DNA of 64,000 nt from positions 37,052,540 to 37,116,539 of the forward strand of contig NC_087063.1 in NCBI RefSeq assembly GCF_963678635.1, in the 5' to 3' direction. The notes beneath the pieces are model-generated. The model did not search any database. It worked only from the letters and a program-made list of their open reading frames with translations, and was not told where the DNA came from. Of this stretch, positions 1 to 12,995 are shown in pieces. The position numbers and the translations under genes are program-made. The DNA is from Symsagittifera roscoffensis. Its lineage: Eukaryota > Xenacoelomorpha > Acoela > Convolutidae. How positions within the stretch are numbered: position 1 is the first letter of the stretch; each line of letters starts with the position of its first letter.

Positions 1-830
1 AACTGGATCGGTCCATTTCTTCCAAAGTTATGAAGCAAAACTTTTTTTATACAAACTCAAAAATTTTCAAACTTATAGGTTCCGCTTTTTTCGCAATTCT
101 TGCCATATTGGTCTAAAACTAAATGATTCGAGCTCAAAAGGCCAAAAATTTTCTAATAATATGCTAGAATTTCTAACTAAAGCAATCCAGTTGAAGAATT
201 TGCCAAAAACAAAGCTATTTGGATCCCTGCAGATTGATGAATCCACCTAATCAAACACATTAAAATCGATCTCACTGGGGCCACGAATGTTGTTGGCAAA
301 CGGGTTTTAAAACCTGTCGATTCACTAGTGTATTTTGTCCGAACAACAATTTATATCACCCTAGCTCAAAAACTTCGATGTTTTTTCTTTTTGTGGCGTT
401 TTGTTTTTTCGAATATCTCGAAAAATTGGATTTCGTCACCCAATTAGTTCCAACCACGTCTGAACTAAATTTAACCGGTTCCATAGTTGTATTAGTGCAG
501 CTACGATAAAGCTCACCAATTTAGCGCTTTTTTCAGTTTCAGAAAGTATCGATATCTCAAAAATCGCGAATTGTGGGGGAATCAAAATATCACTATTTTG
601 ACCCCAAAAACCGTTCTTTTTGCGCTTTGTTTCGCTAAAAAACTATATGGGAATACTAATACTAGCAGTATGAATAGTATGGATTACAATAATTTACCCC
701 ATCGTGTCAGTTCAATATCCTAATTAGGGTGCTTAACTCGGAAATTCGCAATTCGTTTGAGGTCACTACAGTGCAGTAACTGTCGAGCTCCCCACAGATT
801 GACATCTTACTTTCTCTATCAAAAGGGATA
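1..830. other. Intergenic, no gene seen
   Basis: AT-rich DNA without an open frame of useful length on either strand and without recognisable repeats of the families found further right. I see nothing functional in it. Confidence 0.5.
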
Positions 831-2100
831 TAAGACTTGTTAACGACACGCAACAATCAATTATTGTTGTCCTTGAAACCCTTCGTGCTGCTCCTTGCAC
901 TGCTTGCGGGATCAGTCTCCGCTCTTATCTAGAGACCCTTCCGGGTTGAGCGCAAATTAGCATTAACGTGCTTAAATACTCAAACAACCGTACAGTACCG
1001 GCACCAGAAACGGGCCACAATAATGATCGTAACGATCCTGTTTGATATAAATTCCCGTGATAACAAAATAGTTAACAACAAAAAACGGGAGGGTTGGATC
1101 ACATCTCGTCTGGGGGATTGATTTCTACTGATTTTCTGTTTTTTTTCCTCTTTTTTTTCGGTTTTTTAAATGTTTTTGGTTTTTTCTTGGGTACTATACT
1201 TCTTTTTGTTGGTTTCTTGTATATTCTTAAATTGTTCACATACCGCTCTGAGAACGACGGGAAGGCCGATCCCCCCGCCCTTTACGATACGTGAATTGTT
1301 GTTTCTAACTGGATTAAAAAACTAAACCCTGGAATCCGGAAAGCTTCCGGGTTCCAAACCAACCGTCCGGGCCTGTGTCGAGGGCCTTATTTAGAGCATC
1401 CGCTCGGCGCGGAGTGCTTGTTAACGGGTTGGTTGATCGTCATGCCAAAAGAATAACACCCAGGAGCGCCATAAAAACATAAAGGTAGAGGGTTGACACC
1501 GACGGAAAAAAGCTAGGTTATGAAACGACTGGCTAGCCTCTAAATTTAGATTCACATGCTTTTAACCGTCTCTACCAAAGCCAGTTCTATGTATGGTTCA
1601 TTAGCATCCGATTGACAAGATCGTTACTATTTAAGGCTATCGGCCAGATCGCACAAATTAACTTAGTTACATGCAAAAATAGTGAGCTCATGGCTGGGTC
1701 TCAGTCTCCCCAGACCACAAGGTCACTCCTAAAAACAGGGCTACTACTTATTATCATATTACGATTGTTTTTGTTCAGTAGATAAGAATCATCATATATA
1801 TCGGTAATGGATCAACCCTTTCCCTCAACTCGTAGCTTTATTCTGAAAAATGAATTAGGTGTTAATTAAATTCAACTCAGGACATACCAGGAAGCTAAAA
1901 GTTGCTAAAAACTCAGTTTCAGTCTCCTCTCAAGAAACTTCCGGATTCTTGAATCATGTTGGAGACCTGTCTTGCCATGGCCACGGAAGGGTAGCAAAAT
2001 CTACCCACTACCGCTCCGAAGTCTCGGGAACTGCTCCGTAACGATTGTAGCTGCACATTCGTTACAATTAGGAATGCTCTTCCGCTCTTCGAAATGTTGC
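824..2100. other. GC-richer, hairpin-dense non-coding region
   Basis: This stretch is clearly less AT-rich than its surroundings and carries many short inverted repeats. A TATA-like GATATAAG sits at about 827-834. Hairpins include ACCC-TTCC-GGGT near 936-950, GGAATCCGGAA/TTCCGGGTTCC near 1331-1355, AACCAACC (about 1358) with GGTTGGTT (about 1427), AGCATCCGC/GCGGAGTGCT near 1397-1422, GGGTAG/CTACCC near 1989-2008 and GTAACGA/TCGTTAC near 2038-2065. No coding frame accompanies them. It could be a structured RNA, the body of an unrelated LTR, or a regulatory region. It is not a recognisable rRNA or tRNA. Confidence 0.35.
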
Positions 2101-2274
2101 GCGCTATGCACGCCTAAATCCAAATTTTAAAATTATTTTCTTCGCTCCAAAATGACCTCTCCCAATTCATTCATCGAAACTCTTAATTTTTCCACTCGGC
2201 TGCTATCAATAAAACTTCGATGTCGTCATGCATTTTCACCATTTTTGCCGAATGTCACATGAAGAACGATTTAG

Positions 2275-2356
2275 TCATCAATCTTGATTGGTTAGAATCA
2301 AGCTTTTTACTTGGAAATAAAACATAAAAACAATAATTAATTTCAAACTGGCTTCA
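2275..2356 (-). mobile_element. 3' LTR remnant of diverged Ty3/gypsy copy
   Basis: The segment resembles the inner end of the LTRs found elsewhere: GATTGGTTAG, an AT-rich stretch, then AAACTGG and a terminal CA. It abuts CCCATCC, which also follows the left LTR of the central element (30,038). Read on the minus strand this is GGATGGG, a short polypurine tract just before the LTR start. The rest of the LTR to the left is not recognisable. Confidence 0.45.
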
Positions 2357-3515
2357 CCCATCCAGGGTGTGGAGAGTCTTAAAAATTGCGGGTTCATTCA
2401 ATTTTTTAAGAGTTTGTGAGAGAGTTGCTTGTAGTGCCTGCTATTTACATACGATGCTGAAAGTTTTTTGTGATTGTTGGGAGTCAATTCTTTATTTCAC
2501 AGAAAAACTACGTACCAGATAAAATTTTATTTCTGTTTCTGAAAGAAGTTTCAATTGAAAAAGATATTAATGTAGAGTTTGACATCGAGCTGGTCATTAT
2601 TTCAATTCAACGGGCTCTTTTTCTTCGCTCATCAACTTCATACATTTTATCCAGAGACACTTGAGACGGCAGAATCGAGTGATCATCTCCGTCTTGCTGC
2701 TCTTTAAATATGCTCTTAAAACAATAAAGTTTGTAAATTTTTTACTGTTTTTTGATGATTTAAGTTTTAGTTATGAATTAGTGAGTTGTTTTGGCAGAAA
2801 TTTTGTCGTAGTTTGGTTATTTTAAAGAAATGCTCACACGGAGCCACTCTCAGCATAATAGACCGCGATCGGTTTTAAGCGTGGCTTAGCATGCTGAGTG
2901 AGGCCGGCTATAGAGCATGCTCAAGAAGCTCTACTGGTTGGTAAGGCCAGTTTTGGAAGTATGCCGAAAAACCATTTGTGATTAAAGGGTTGTTTTGATT
3001 ATGACTTTTATTTTTTATATATCTTGTGTTTTGTCTGTGTTATTTAATGTTTGTGTACATTTATTTAAAATGGCTAATCTGTGATTCTTAAAGTTATTTG
3101 AGGTTTGATAAAATGTATGTGGGCCTAATCAAAGTCCAGTTTAATTTATTCTATCAAAACAATTTTTTGACCATTTGATCTTTTTTCAGAATAGTGGGTT
3201 TTTCTCGTTTAATTCGGTACAGCGCTGGTTATGCGGTGGTTAAATAGGCTGCGTTGGTTATTTAAATCCTATTCTGATGGGTTCAGGAAAAGATAGAATG
3301 CTGTGAAAACAGTTTAGATTTGTTACAAGTGGTTTGCGAAACTCAAGTTCAATAATTCATTACTTTTTATGAAAAGAACTAATAACGATTAAATACAGTT
3401 GATGTAAGCGCGGGCAAATTGAGGGACAATTAGGAGAGATAGATAAATTTTACAGATCAAAAAGGTAAGTTTTTCTAAAACTTAGGACTCAATGACGATT
3501 TTACTGAAACTTTAA
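2357..3515 (-). other. 3' non-coding region of diverged Ty3/gypsy copy
   Basis: Collinear with 30,038-31,330 of the central element, sharing the start CCCATCC, a GC-rich block (about 2830-2960, with GGCCGGCTAT near 2902 and AGCATGCTC after it), GCTGCGTTGGTTA near 3250 and a plus-strand AAAAG-GTAAGT near 3460. No intact ORF. The small ORF present at this place in the central element (30,186-30,500) is broken here. Confidence 0.5.
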
Positions 3516-6500
3516 TTTATCGCTTAAGCTTATGTTTTTTTGAATACTATACTGCATAATTTGAATGAATGGTAAAATTTTTCTCTAATTTTTAATTTCC
3601 TTTCGTATTTTTGAAAGCCAAGGAAGAAATTTATAAGAAAATCGATATCTTTCAAAATAAAATTAGAAAAGTTCATAAAGTTACTTAGTTTCAAAGTAAC
3701 ATTTCAAAGTGGCGAAGCAAATTTAAGTACCTATTAGTCCTTCATGGGGATTTGAATTTTCATGAGTAGGTTATTCTTTGATTTAAGAAAGTTTGTGATT
3801 AGTGTTGGTGCCATGGTTAATTTCCAGTATTAGGATTTCTACAGGCTGGATAAATTCGTGAGGGATAATTATGGGTCGGGTTTCTTCGATGGGCTCTTGA
3901 ATGGGTAAAAATTACACGTTTTGCATACGGGAAGTTGCGGAGGCAAATTAGAGTCTTTGAAAAACCAGTAGGCATTTCGGAAAAGTTTTGTTGAAAACGA
4001 AAGAGAAAGGATTTAGAAAAGTTTTTAAAAGGAAGTAGATATTCTCCAAAATCACGCATTCGGAAAGTGTTTTATTTATTTTCAACAGTTCCCTAAAGCA
4101 CAAATTTGTTTTTAGGCATGTTGAATTTGCTTAGTGGACTTCAATGAGGGGAATTTTAAAGTTTGTTTTTTTGTTGTTGTTTTTTTCTTGTTTGTTACTA
4201 ATTGATTAAGCAGGCGTTTTTGTGCAATGTTTTGGCTTCAGGTCATGGGATTTTTTTAGAAAATTTTATTGTAGTCTAATTTAGCTATTTCATGTTTTAG
4301 TGTTCTGGGAGTATGAGTTGATACTAATTTGTTGGTTTTTCTGAGACTTGCCGGGAGAGGTTTAAATTTTGACTTAATTAAATTTTTTTAATTTACCATT
4401 TTTGTGTACTATTGGGTGTGGCGTTTGCTTTTTGCGTGGTTTGATTTTTTTAAATGTGGTTCTGGTTTTATTGATTTTGCTGGGGGGATTTGTTTCATTT
4501 GTTTCAAGCAAGGATATAAAGTCATTCAAAAAAGTATATTTTGTGTTAGATATTTAAGAGCTTACTATTTTGGATGCTAGTTTAAAAGACTTTTTCTCCG
4601 TTGTTTTAATTCTTTGTTATTTTGATAAATGTTTTTTAAGTGATATCAGTTGATTTGTCAAAAACTTGATAGGGTCTTTTCCGGAGTTGTTTCAATTTTT
4701 TGGAAGTTATTTTGTGTATTAAGAAATTTGGTTTTAGTTCACTTTTTAGGTCTGAATCTGGTGTGAAGTGAGAGTTAATTTGCATATAAATGTTTTTTTT
4801 TTGTAATAATGTTTTCTTATTTTTGATAGATTTCATTATGTTTCCTTGTATTGCTGAAAAATCAATTCAACTTCAGTACCATGGTTTATTTTAAAATTGG
4901 TTGGTGATCGAAATGAAATTCATCGTGTGTATCAGATAGTAAGTTCTAGGATAATGAATCATTTGACGGCTTGCAATATCCTTGTGAGTTTTTAAATGCA
5001 TTTGCTGTAAGTATTATTGGCTTACAAGATTTTTGGTTCAAAAAATTTTTGTAGTTTGATAAAGCAAAACTGTGGTAAATTGTGAATTGTATGCTGGTTA
5101 CCATTCGGTAGCAGACCTTACCATTTGATAAAATTCTGTTATCATATACTTTTTTTAAATTTTTGTTACTATTACATAGTAAATACTGTTTTATTGAGCG
5201 ATTCAACCTGCAATTGACCCTTTATCCATGGAACATGTGAAGTTGTTGGTTTGGGTTTATATTGTATGAAGGCATAAGAAAATGATTTTGCTGTTTATAA
5301 ATTCAAGGCCATTAATTGTAACCAGAACTTCAGGTAACCCAAACTTAGATGTTCAATGTTCAAAAAGTGTTGTCCATGCTCAATATGCGTAACAGTGATG
5401 TACATGGTTTAAAACTAAACAAATTGTGAAAGCGTCTACACCTACCATAAAACCGGAAATGCCTTCGAAGAACGGTGATATTTGGCCTTTTGTCTCAGAT
5501 GATATTCGGTGATTAAAAGAAAGACTTTGTAAACTAAATTTTAATTTTTCTGCTATTTGTTTTTCATTAGGAAATGATGTGTTTATCTGGCATAAAAACA
5601 CTCATTGCAAGGTATTTCATTTTAAAATGGTGTCTTTGGAAAGTAAAACTTTGGTATAGTTTTATCAAGTGTTATTTCTGAACCAGTACGTAATTTAAAT
5701 TTGTGGATTGGAAGTTATGAAAAGCGGTTAAAAATAAATTGTTAACACAATTTGATTATTGTGAAAAAATAAGTCTTATCGGTTTGTAGTCTGTATTCGT
5801 GATTGTTGGATGTTTTTATCTTAATGTTAGAAACCCATGTTTTGATAAGGTTGTAAATGATGTTGTACTTTCTTTCATTAGTATAGAGAGTCTTTATTCT
5901 GCTTGAACGAGTAATTTTGAGTTCGCGGGCTTGAGATTCTTTCTATTTGTTCCTTGATGTGACTGTAAGAATGCTGCGCCTACTCCAAAAGTAAAAACGT
6001 CACACTTAGCATAAAATGGTTGATCTGGGGTTGGACTTGTGTTTGATATTTGCTCGCTTATAAGTTTTTTTTTCATCAAATGTTTTATGTTGTTCAATTT
6101 TCCGTTTGTTGGCGTAAATTATTTTAAAATGGTCGAGATGAAACATCATTTTGTATAGATTTTGACTAGAAAATTTTAGCATGCCTAAAAATTGGTGCAA
6201 ATTTGTTTATTTGATGGTGATTGTAATTTTAAAATTGCGTTTTTCCTAGATTTTTAAGTGATTCTTGTGATTCCTTATCTATTACACCTCCTATAAATTT
6301 TATTCCTGATAGGGAAAAACGTGACTAATCTGGGGCTGCTTTTATGTCTTCTGATTGTAGAATCTGGTGATAACTTTCTAAAACTATCTAACTTTATATT
6401 CTGGTTTTTGATACAAAGAAGACATCACCTTGTTGTAAATTTTTTTGTTTTGAGTGTTTTTTTTTAATTTTATTTTTATCTTATTTTATTTTATTTTTTA

Positions 6501-6621
6501 TGTTATTATAAATTGTATATTGAATGTTGGTTTACATTTGAAAAGAATTGGAAATCTTATGATGTTTTTTGTTTGTAATACGAAATATATCTGTAAAAGA
6601 ACTGTATCAGTTAATTGACTT
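3516..6621. repeat. 3.1-kb tandem repeat, unit 1
   Basis: First of two adjacent, nearly identical copies. Both begin at TTTATCGCTTAAGC and are spaced 3,106 bp. They cover the part of a minus-strand Ty3/gypsy element running from the RT C-terminus through RNase H and integrase to the 3' non-coding region. The junction with unit 2 lies in a T-rich stretch (GACTTTTT/TTTATCGC), consistent with microhomology. Confidence 0.85.
4636..6420 (-). pseudogene. pol: Ty3/gypsy pol remnant (RT end, RNase H, integrase), unit 1
   Basis: Read leftwards: the RT connection region (about 6,420-6,000), the RNase H start with CDVFTFGVGAAFLQ (5,894-6,097; the first Asp of the RNase H site is in CDV), an integrase core stretch (5,380-5,601) ending in EGISGFMVGVDAFT, and an integrase C-terminal stretch (4,636-4,836) with LRKRPYQVFDKSTD, the GPY/F-type end. 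Each piece matches the central element at 43.9-41.3 kb. Frameshifts and stops separate the pieces, and much of the RNase H-to-integrase linker and the TDNGTEF region is missing or unreadable. It encodes no functional enzyme. Confidence 0.8.
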
Positions 6622-7738
6622 TTTATCGCTTAAGCTTATGTTTTTTTGAATACTATACTGCATAATTTGAATGAATGGTAAAACTTTTCTCTAATTTTTA
6701 ATTTCCTTTCGTATTTTTGAAAGCCAAGGAAGAAATTTATAAGAAAATTGATATCTTTCAAAATAAAATTAGTAAAAGTTCATAAAGTTACTTAGTTTCA
6801 AAGTAACATTTCAAAGTGGCCAAGCAAATTTAAGTACCTATTAGTCCTTCATGGGGATTTGAATTTTCATGAGTAGGTTATTCTTTGATTTAAGAAAGTT
6901 TGTGATTAGTGTTGGTGCCATGGTTAATTTCCAGTATTAGGATTTCGGATAAATTCGTGAGGGATAATTATGGGTCGGGTTTCTTCGATGGGCTCATGAA
7001 TGGGTAAAAATTACACATTTTGCATACGGGAAGTTGCGGAGGCAAATTAGAGTCTTTGAAAAACCAGTAGGCATTTCGGAAAAGTATTGTTGAAAACGAA
7101 AGAGAAAGGATTTAGAAAAGTTTTTAAAAGGAAGTAGATATTCTCCAAAATCACGCATTCGGAAAGTGTTTTATTTATTTTCAACAGTTCCCTAAAGCAC
7201 AAATTTGTTTTTAGGCATGTTGGATTTGCTTAGTGGACTTCAATGAGGGGAATTTTAAAGTTTGTTTTTTTGTTGTTGTTTTTTTCTTGTTTGTTACTAA
7301 TTGATTAAGCAGGCGTTTTTGTGCAATGTTTTGGCTTCAGGTCATGGGATTTTTTTAGAAAATTTTATTGTAGTCTAATTTAGCTATTTCATGTTTTAGT
7401 GTTCTGGGAGTATGAGTTGATACTAATTTGTTGGTTTTTCTGAGACTTGCCGGGAGAGGTTTAAATTTTGACTTAATTAAATTTTTTTAATTTACCATTT
7501 TTGTGTACTATTGGGTGTGGCGTTTGCTTTTTGCGTGGTTTGATTTTTTTAAATGTGGTTCTGGTTTTATTGATTTTGCTGGGGGGATTTGTTTCATTTG
7601 TTTCAAGCAAGGATATAAAGTCATTCAAAAAAGTATATTTTGTGTTAGATATTTAAGAGCTTACTATTTTGGATGCTAGTTTAAAAGACTTTTTCTCCGT
7701 TGTTTTAATTCTTTGTTATTTTGATAAATGTTTTTTAA

Positions 7739-9515
7739 GTGATATCAGTTGATTTGTCAAAAACTTGATAGGGTCTTTTCCGGAGTAGTTTCAATTTTTT
7801 GGAAGTTATTTTGTGTATTAAGAAATTTGGTTTTAGTTCACTTTTTAGGTCTGAATCTGGTGTGAAGTGAGAGTTAATTTGCATATAAATGTTTTTTTTT
7901 TCGTAATAGTGTTTTCTTATTTTTGATAGATTTCATTATGTTTCCTTGTCTTGCTGAAAAATCAATTCAACTTCAGTACCATGGTTTATTTTAAAATTGG
8001 TTGGTGATCGAAATGAAATTCATCGTGTGTATCAGATAGTAAGTTCTAGGATAATGAATCATTTGACGGCTTGCAATATCCTTGTGAGTTTTTAAATGCA
8101 TTTGCTGTAAGTATTATTGGCTTACATGATTTTTGGTTCAAAAAATTTTTGTAGTTTGATAAAGCAAAACTGTGGTAAATTGTGAATTGTATGCTGGTTA
8201 CCATTCGGTAGCAGACCTTACCATTTGATAAAATTCTGTTATCATATACTTTTTTTAAATTTCTGTTACTATTACATAGTAAATACTGTTTTATTGAGCG
8301 ATTCAACCTGCAATTGACCCTTTGTCCATGGAACATGTGAAGTTGTTGGTTTGGGTTTATATTGTATGAAGGCATAAGAAAATGATTTTGCTGTTTATAA
8401 GTTCAAGGCCATTAACTGTAACTAGAACTTCAGGTAACCCAAACTTAGATGTTCAATGTTCAAAAAGTGTTGTGTATGCTCAATATGCGTAACAGTGATG
8501 TACATGGTTTAAAACTAAACAAAGTTGTGAAAGCGTCTACACCTACCATAAAACCGGAAATGCCTTCGAAGAACGGTGATATTTGGCCTTTTGTCTCAGA
8601 TGATATTCGGTGATTAAAACTTTGTAAACTAAATTTTAATTTTTCTGCTATTTGTTTTTCATTAGGAAATGATGTGTTTATCTGGCATAAAAACACTCAT
8701 TGCAAGGTATTTCATTTTAAAATGGTGTCTTTGGAAAGTAAAACTTTGGTATAGTTTTATCAAATGTTATTTCTGAACCAGTACGTAATTTAAATTTGTG
8801 GATTGGAAGTTATGAAAAGCGGTTAAAAACAAAGTGTTAACACAATTTGATTATTGTGAAAAAATAAGTCTTATCGGTTTGTAGTCTGTATTCGTGATTG
8901 TTGGATGTTTTTATCTTAATGTTAGAAACCCATGTTTTGATAAGGTTGTAAATGATGTTGTACTTTCTTTCATTAGTATAGAGAGTCTTTATTCTGCTTG
9001 AACGAGTAATTTTGAGTTCGCGGGCTTGAGATTCTTTCTATTTGTTCCTTGATGTGACTGTAAGAACGCTGCGCCTACTCCAAAAGTAAAAACGTCACAC
9101 GTAGCATAAAATGGTTGATCTGGGGTTGGACTTGTGTTTGATATTTGCTCGCTTATAAGTTTTTTTTTTTCATCAAATGTTTTATGTTGTTCAATTTTCC
9201 GTTTGTTGGCGTAAATTATTTTAAAATGGTCGAGATGAAACTTCATTTTGTATAGATTTTGACTAGAAAATTTTAGCATGCCTAAAAATTGGTGCAAATT
9301 TGTTTATTTGATGGTGATTGTAATTTTAAAATTGCGTTTTTCCTAGATTTTTAAGTGATTCTTGTGATACCTTATCTATTACACCTCCTATAAATTTCAT
9401 TCCTGATAGGGAAAAACCTGACTAATCTGGGGCTGCTTTTATGTCTTCTGATTGTAGAATCTGGTGATACCTTTCTAAAACTATCTAACTTTATATTCTG
9501 GTTTTTGATACAAAG
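7739..9515 (-). pseudogene. pol: Ty3/gypsy pol remnant, unit 2
   Basis: Duplicate of 4,636-6,420. The RT-to-RNase H stretch is open for 102 codons (8,989-9,297), the integrase core piece is at 8,460-8,696, and an integrase downstream piece is at 8,046-8,375. An 8-bp difference in the T-run near 9,160 restores a frame that is broken in unit 1. Other breaks differ between units, so the copies have decayed separately since duplication. Confidence 0.8.
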
Positions 9516-9529
9516 AAGACATCACCTTG

Positions 9530-9722
9530 TTGTAAATTTTTTTGTTTTGCGTGTTTTTTTTTTAATTTTATTTTTATCTTATTTTACTTTATTTCTTATA
9601 TTATTATAAATTGTATATTGAATGTTGGTTTACATTTGAAAAGAATTGGAAATCTTATGATGTTTTTTGTTTGTAATACGAAATAAATCTGTAAAAGAAC
9701 TTTATTAGTTAATTGACTTTTT
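9530..9722 (-). repeat. Segment X between gag and RT, copy in unit 2
   Basis: A roughly 190-bp AT-rich segment starting TTGTTGTAAATTTT and ending AATTGACTTTTT occurs at 6,432-6,620, here, and at 14,937-15,124. In each intact context it joins gag-like sequence to RT-like sequence, where the central element has its protease. No aspartic protease motif is readable in it. Confidence 0.6.
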
Positions 9723-9723
9723 T

Positions 9724-12640
9724 AAGTTTAGTGGCGTTTCTATCGTGGTGATGTTTTAATAAAATTTTATAATCATTTTTTTCTTATTGTCAATCTAAAA
9801 TGTACTTTTAGTATCGCTGTCGACAATTGAATTAGTATGCTTAAAGTGATTTATTTGTAGATTCAGGTATTCATTTGTACAAATCTCTGGGGGATTGGGG
9901 GTTGTTTCAAAGTTGTTTCGTACTCGGTTACAATGATATTTTGGGGTGTTTTCATGTGAATTCATTTGGTCGGTTTGAGTTTCAGGACTTCTTTTTGCAA
10001 TGTGATGACTTTCAAAAATTTCGGAAGATTTTGTTATTTTATATATTATAAGAATTTTCGGGAGATTCTAATATTATGAAAATTGTTTTCATTTCTGCAA
10101 TTATTAGAGATTTTTCGTGATCACTATTATTTGAATTATTTTAATAATCATTGTTTCAACAATGTCTATTGCGATCAAGTAGATAGTTCCTAGAACGGTC
10201 ATTTTTGCAGTTTTTGTTACAATTTTTTCAATATGGCCGATTTCTACTGTAGTTAAAATAATTTTTTCTTCTTGATTTTGCTCTTGTCTAACTGCTTTTT
10301 TAATTGACTTTTGTATCTATTAGAATTAGAACAAATTGAAATTTTTTTGCGTTTTGTAATATTAAGTTTGTCTGACTTAAGATCATTGTATGTTTACTAT
10401 CATCTATAATTTTTAGTCTTCGACGTTAGTGGTTTTCCTGAACTAACAATACTTTGATTTTTTCTATTAGATAAATTTTGATAGTTTTTCATGTACTGTT
10501 AAGAAAATTTAATTAGATCTGTAAGTTTTGGTTATTGGAATTTATCTATCTGGCTTTATCTATCTGGCTTGTCAAGATTCGGCGATACATTGTCTGCAAG
10601 GACTACAATTGTTACACTACTTATTGAAAGAAGGGTTTTCATTAAAATTCGGGTTGCTGTCGTAAATATAAAGTTTCTCTTTCTTTTATTTTCATTGAGA
10701 TTTCTGCGTGTTCCAATTTGTCTACAAGCTTAGTACAAGTTAAACTTTTATTTAGAAATCGATGAAAGTTGTGATGCTATTTGCTTGATTGCTACTACTG
10801 GTACTTGTTGTGTTAAGGCCATCATTGAAATTTCTGCCAACTTTATGTTTTTCTGCCAAGTGTATTTAAAGACTGCTTTTTTACCAATGTTTCTTTTGTT
10901 ACGCCCAACTACTTGATTGTTTCTTTCGGTTTTCTGCAGAATTTTTCATACACAATTTTGATGTTGTTTGTTTATCTCGAAATTGAACAATTTTGAAAAT
11001 TCTTGTGTTAGGCGTTATCAATCGGATGTTAATTCTATTGGTAAAACTGAATTTTTGATTTGAGTTGCTCCAACCAAAGTTGTTTGCGCTAGTGATATGC
11101 GCCTATGAACGCAAATTTCATGGAGAAATGTGTTTTTACTTTCTCGCCCTATGTTTACTATCAGACTTGCTGCTACGGCATTTAAATCTTCTTCAACAGA
11201 GTATTCTTGATTTGTTTCTGTGAAAACTATTGATGGTTTCTTTGATGTGATTGTTGACTCACCGTGAGTCTCACGTAATTGTTGAGTGATTCTACTGTTT
11301 TTGTTATTTGAGAGTATTTTGTGAGCTGATGCCAACTCATTTCGTGTTGTTTTACTTTTTATGGTAACTGATTTCTTTTTTTTTGCTTCACGTTTGGGAT
11401 TTCGGATGGTCAGTTGGTTTTGTCGTGGTATATTTGAAAAAGCGGGATTTGGTTTTACTGGGTTTTTAGGTCTTCTTTGTTCGTTTTTATTGTCTCTAAT
11501 GGTTCAAAAATATCTGGTTTTTCCTCAATTTTGCAAATATTTTGCACGTTTTTAGAGCCATGTGGTGACTGTTGGTTTTTTGAAAACATTCTTCGTCTTC
11601 TGAGAACGAGTTTTGATTTTTTGTTTTGATGAATATATGGATAATTACGGGAAAGAGCTGTTTTGATGTTCTTTCTAACGTGAACACTGACTGATTGTGA
11701 ATATGCCTTTTTTAGTTTATTGTCAGTATTGGGTGTGGTCTGATATTTGTGAAGTTTTTTGTTAGCTTTATCTGCTTATGGATCAGAATTAATATTTTTT
11801 GCGAAAAAAAAATCATAGTCAAGATTTGAAAAAAATTGCTTTTTGGTATAGTTTATTAAGAGTACGTTTTGTGTTCAAATATTTGTATGTTCGATGTTCC
11901 ATAGACGAATTGTTACTAAATGGGATTGGTTTAGCTGTTGATTGAATCATTGATTGCTGGAGCGATATATTTGATTACTCTGGCGTAGTAATTATGGGTT
12001 GTATAGATGAAAGACTTTGTTGTGTTGTTGCTGGCGTTGTTGTAACAGTTCTTTTTGTTTGTAAAATGTGATTGGCTTATAATTTTTTTTTGATTTCTTG
12101 TTCATCCGTTTCAATTATTTCTTGCATGTATGATTGTTGAGTTTAAACAATTTTTGTCTGTTTTATTTGGAGAAATTGTGTTGTAATAAACTGGTTTTGT
12201 ATCCGTTGTTAATGGACGATTTGTAAATATTTCTCATGAATTGAGTTTGTTTGAACTGCGGAGCTTGAAAATGCGTTTGGTAGATAAAAAAGTATATCAT
12301 GATACCATTCAGGATCCCACACACGGTCTGACTAATCCGGTAAACTAGTTTTAACATCACAGCTTATGAGAGTTCGTTTTTTAGATTGCTCTATAAGGTC
12401 TTCATTGTATTTAAAGTGTTCAATTATAAACCATGCCGAAAATTGATGAAGAACAAGTTCGACTAGAGCGGATAAATCAGTGTTAATCAGGTTTTCTCGG
12501 GTTGTATCCAACGTTTTTGGAAGTAAGTAAATTAAATTTTTTACTGTTGCATGTGTCTCGTTTGTGGTGGTGATGCAAAAAATTTTTCAAATGAAACTAA
12601 GATAGAGACGTATTTATAGTTTTTTGCAAAACCTCTTTTG
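9724..12640 (-). pseudogene. gag: gag remnant, block a
   Basis: Best preserved at 11,018-11,335 (105 codons). There SKKPSIVFTETNQEYSVEED, followed by LNAVAASLIVNIG, matches the capsid part of the central element's gag (LNAVTLNSILNIG). Upstream pieces at 11,496-11,687 and 12,163-12,360 correspond to the gag N-terminal part. The 9.7-10.9 kb part corresponds to the RS-rich region of the central element but is frame-broken. About 1 kb of leader present in block b is missing here (junction near 12,660-12,740). Confidence 0.7.
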
Positions 12641-12744
12641 GAAAAACTGAGTTTTTCTTAAAATTGATGTTGTGGTCGCTTCGGAGTAAAATAACGTCTT
12701 TTGTATGAGTCTTTTGTATGAAGTTTGAATGCGAAATTGATTGA

Positions 12745-12995
12745 ATAGATCCAAGAAAAGCCTCGTTGATCTAGAAGATAAAAAGAAAAACCTTACAGAT
12801 AAAGAGAGGCATCGAGGATATTGTTGTTGGAAAAATGATCATAATAAGGTTATTATTAATAAAGTTCGAACGAGTAACCTTGGTGATCTTACAGTTCATT
12901 TAAGTTGTTTTTTAAAAGAGAAAACTGAATTTAGTAAAATTTTGCCTCGGTTTCACTAGACTTATAAATTTATTAGATTCGTTGACCGCACCAGA
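12745..12995 (-). promoter_or_regulatory. 5' leader and primer-binding site, block a
   Basis: Contains GATCCAAGAAAAGCCTCGTTGATC near 12,749 and weaker repeats near 12,806 and 12,873, the leader palindromes described for the central element. GACCGCACCA at 12,984-12,993 next to the LTR is, on the minus strand, TGGTGCGGTC, the primer-binding-site position. Confidence 0.5.

Larger units (their letters stand above)
6622..9723. repeat. 3.1-kb tandem repeat, unit 2
   Basis: Second copy of the unit at 3516-6621, a few percent diverged by eye. It lacks 8 bp (TACAGGCT) near 6946, which removes the plus-strand splice-acceptor-like TTTCTACAG of unit 1, and it has small indels in the integrase part. Its right end continues into gag-like sequence at 9,724, the natural order of the element, so this unit is the one in place and unit 1 is the added copy. 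Confidence 0.85.

Noticed and set aside
824-2100. rRNA gene fragment
   Set aside because: GC-rich and hairpin-rich, but I could not match any conserved rRNA core word. Left as an unassigned structured region.
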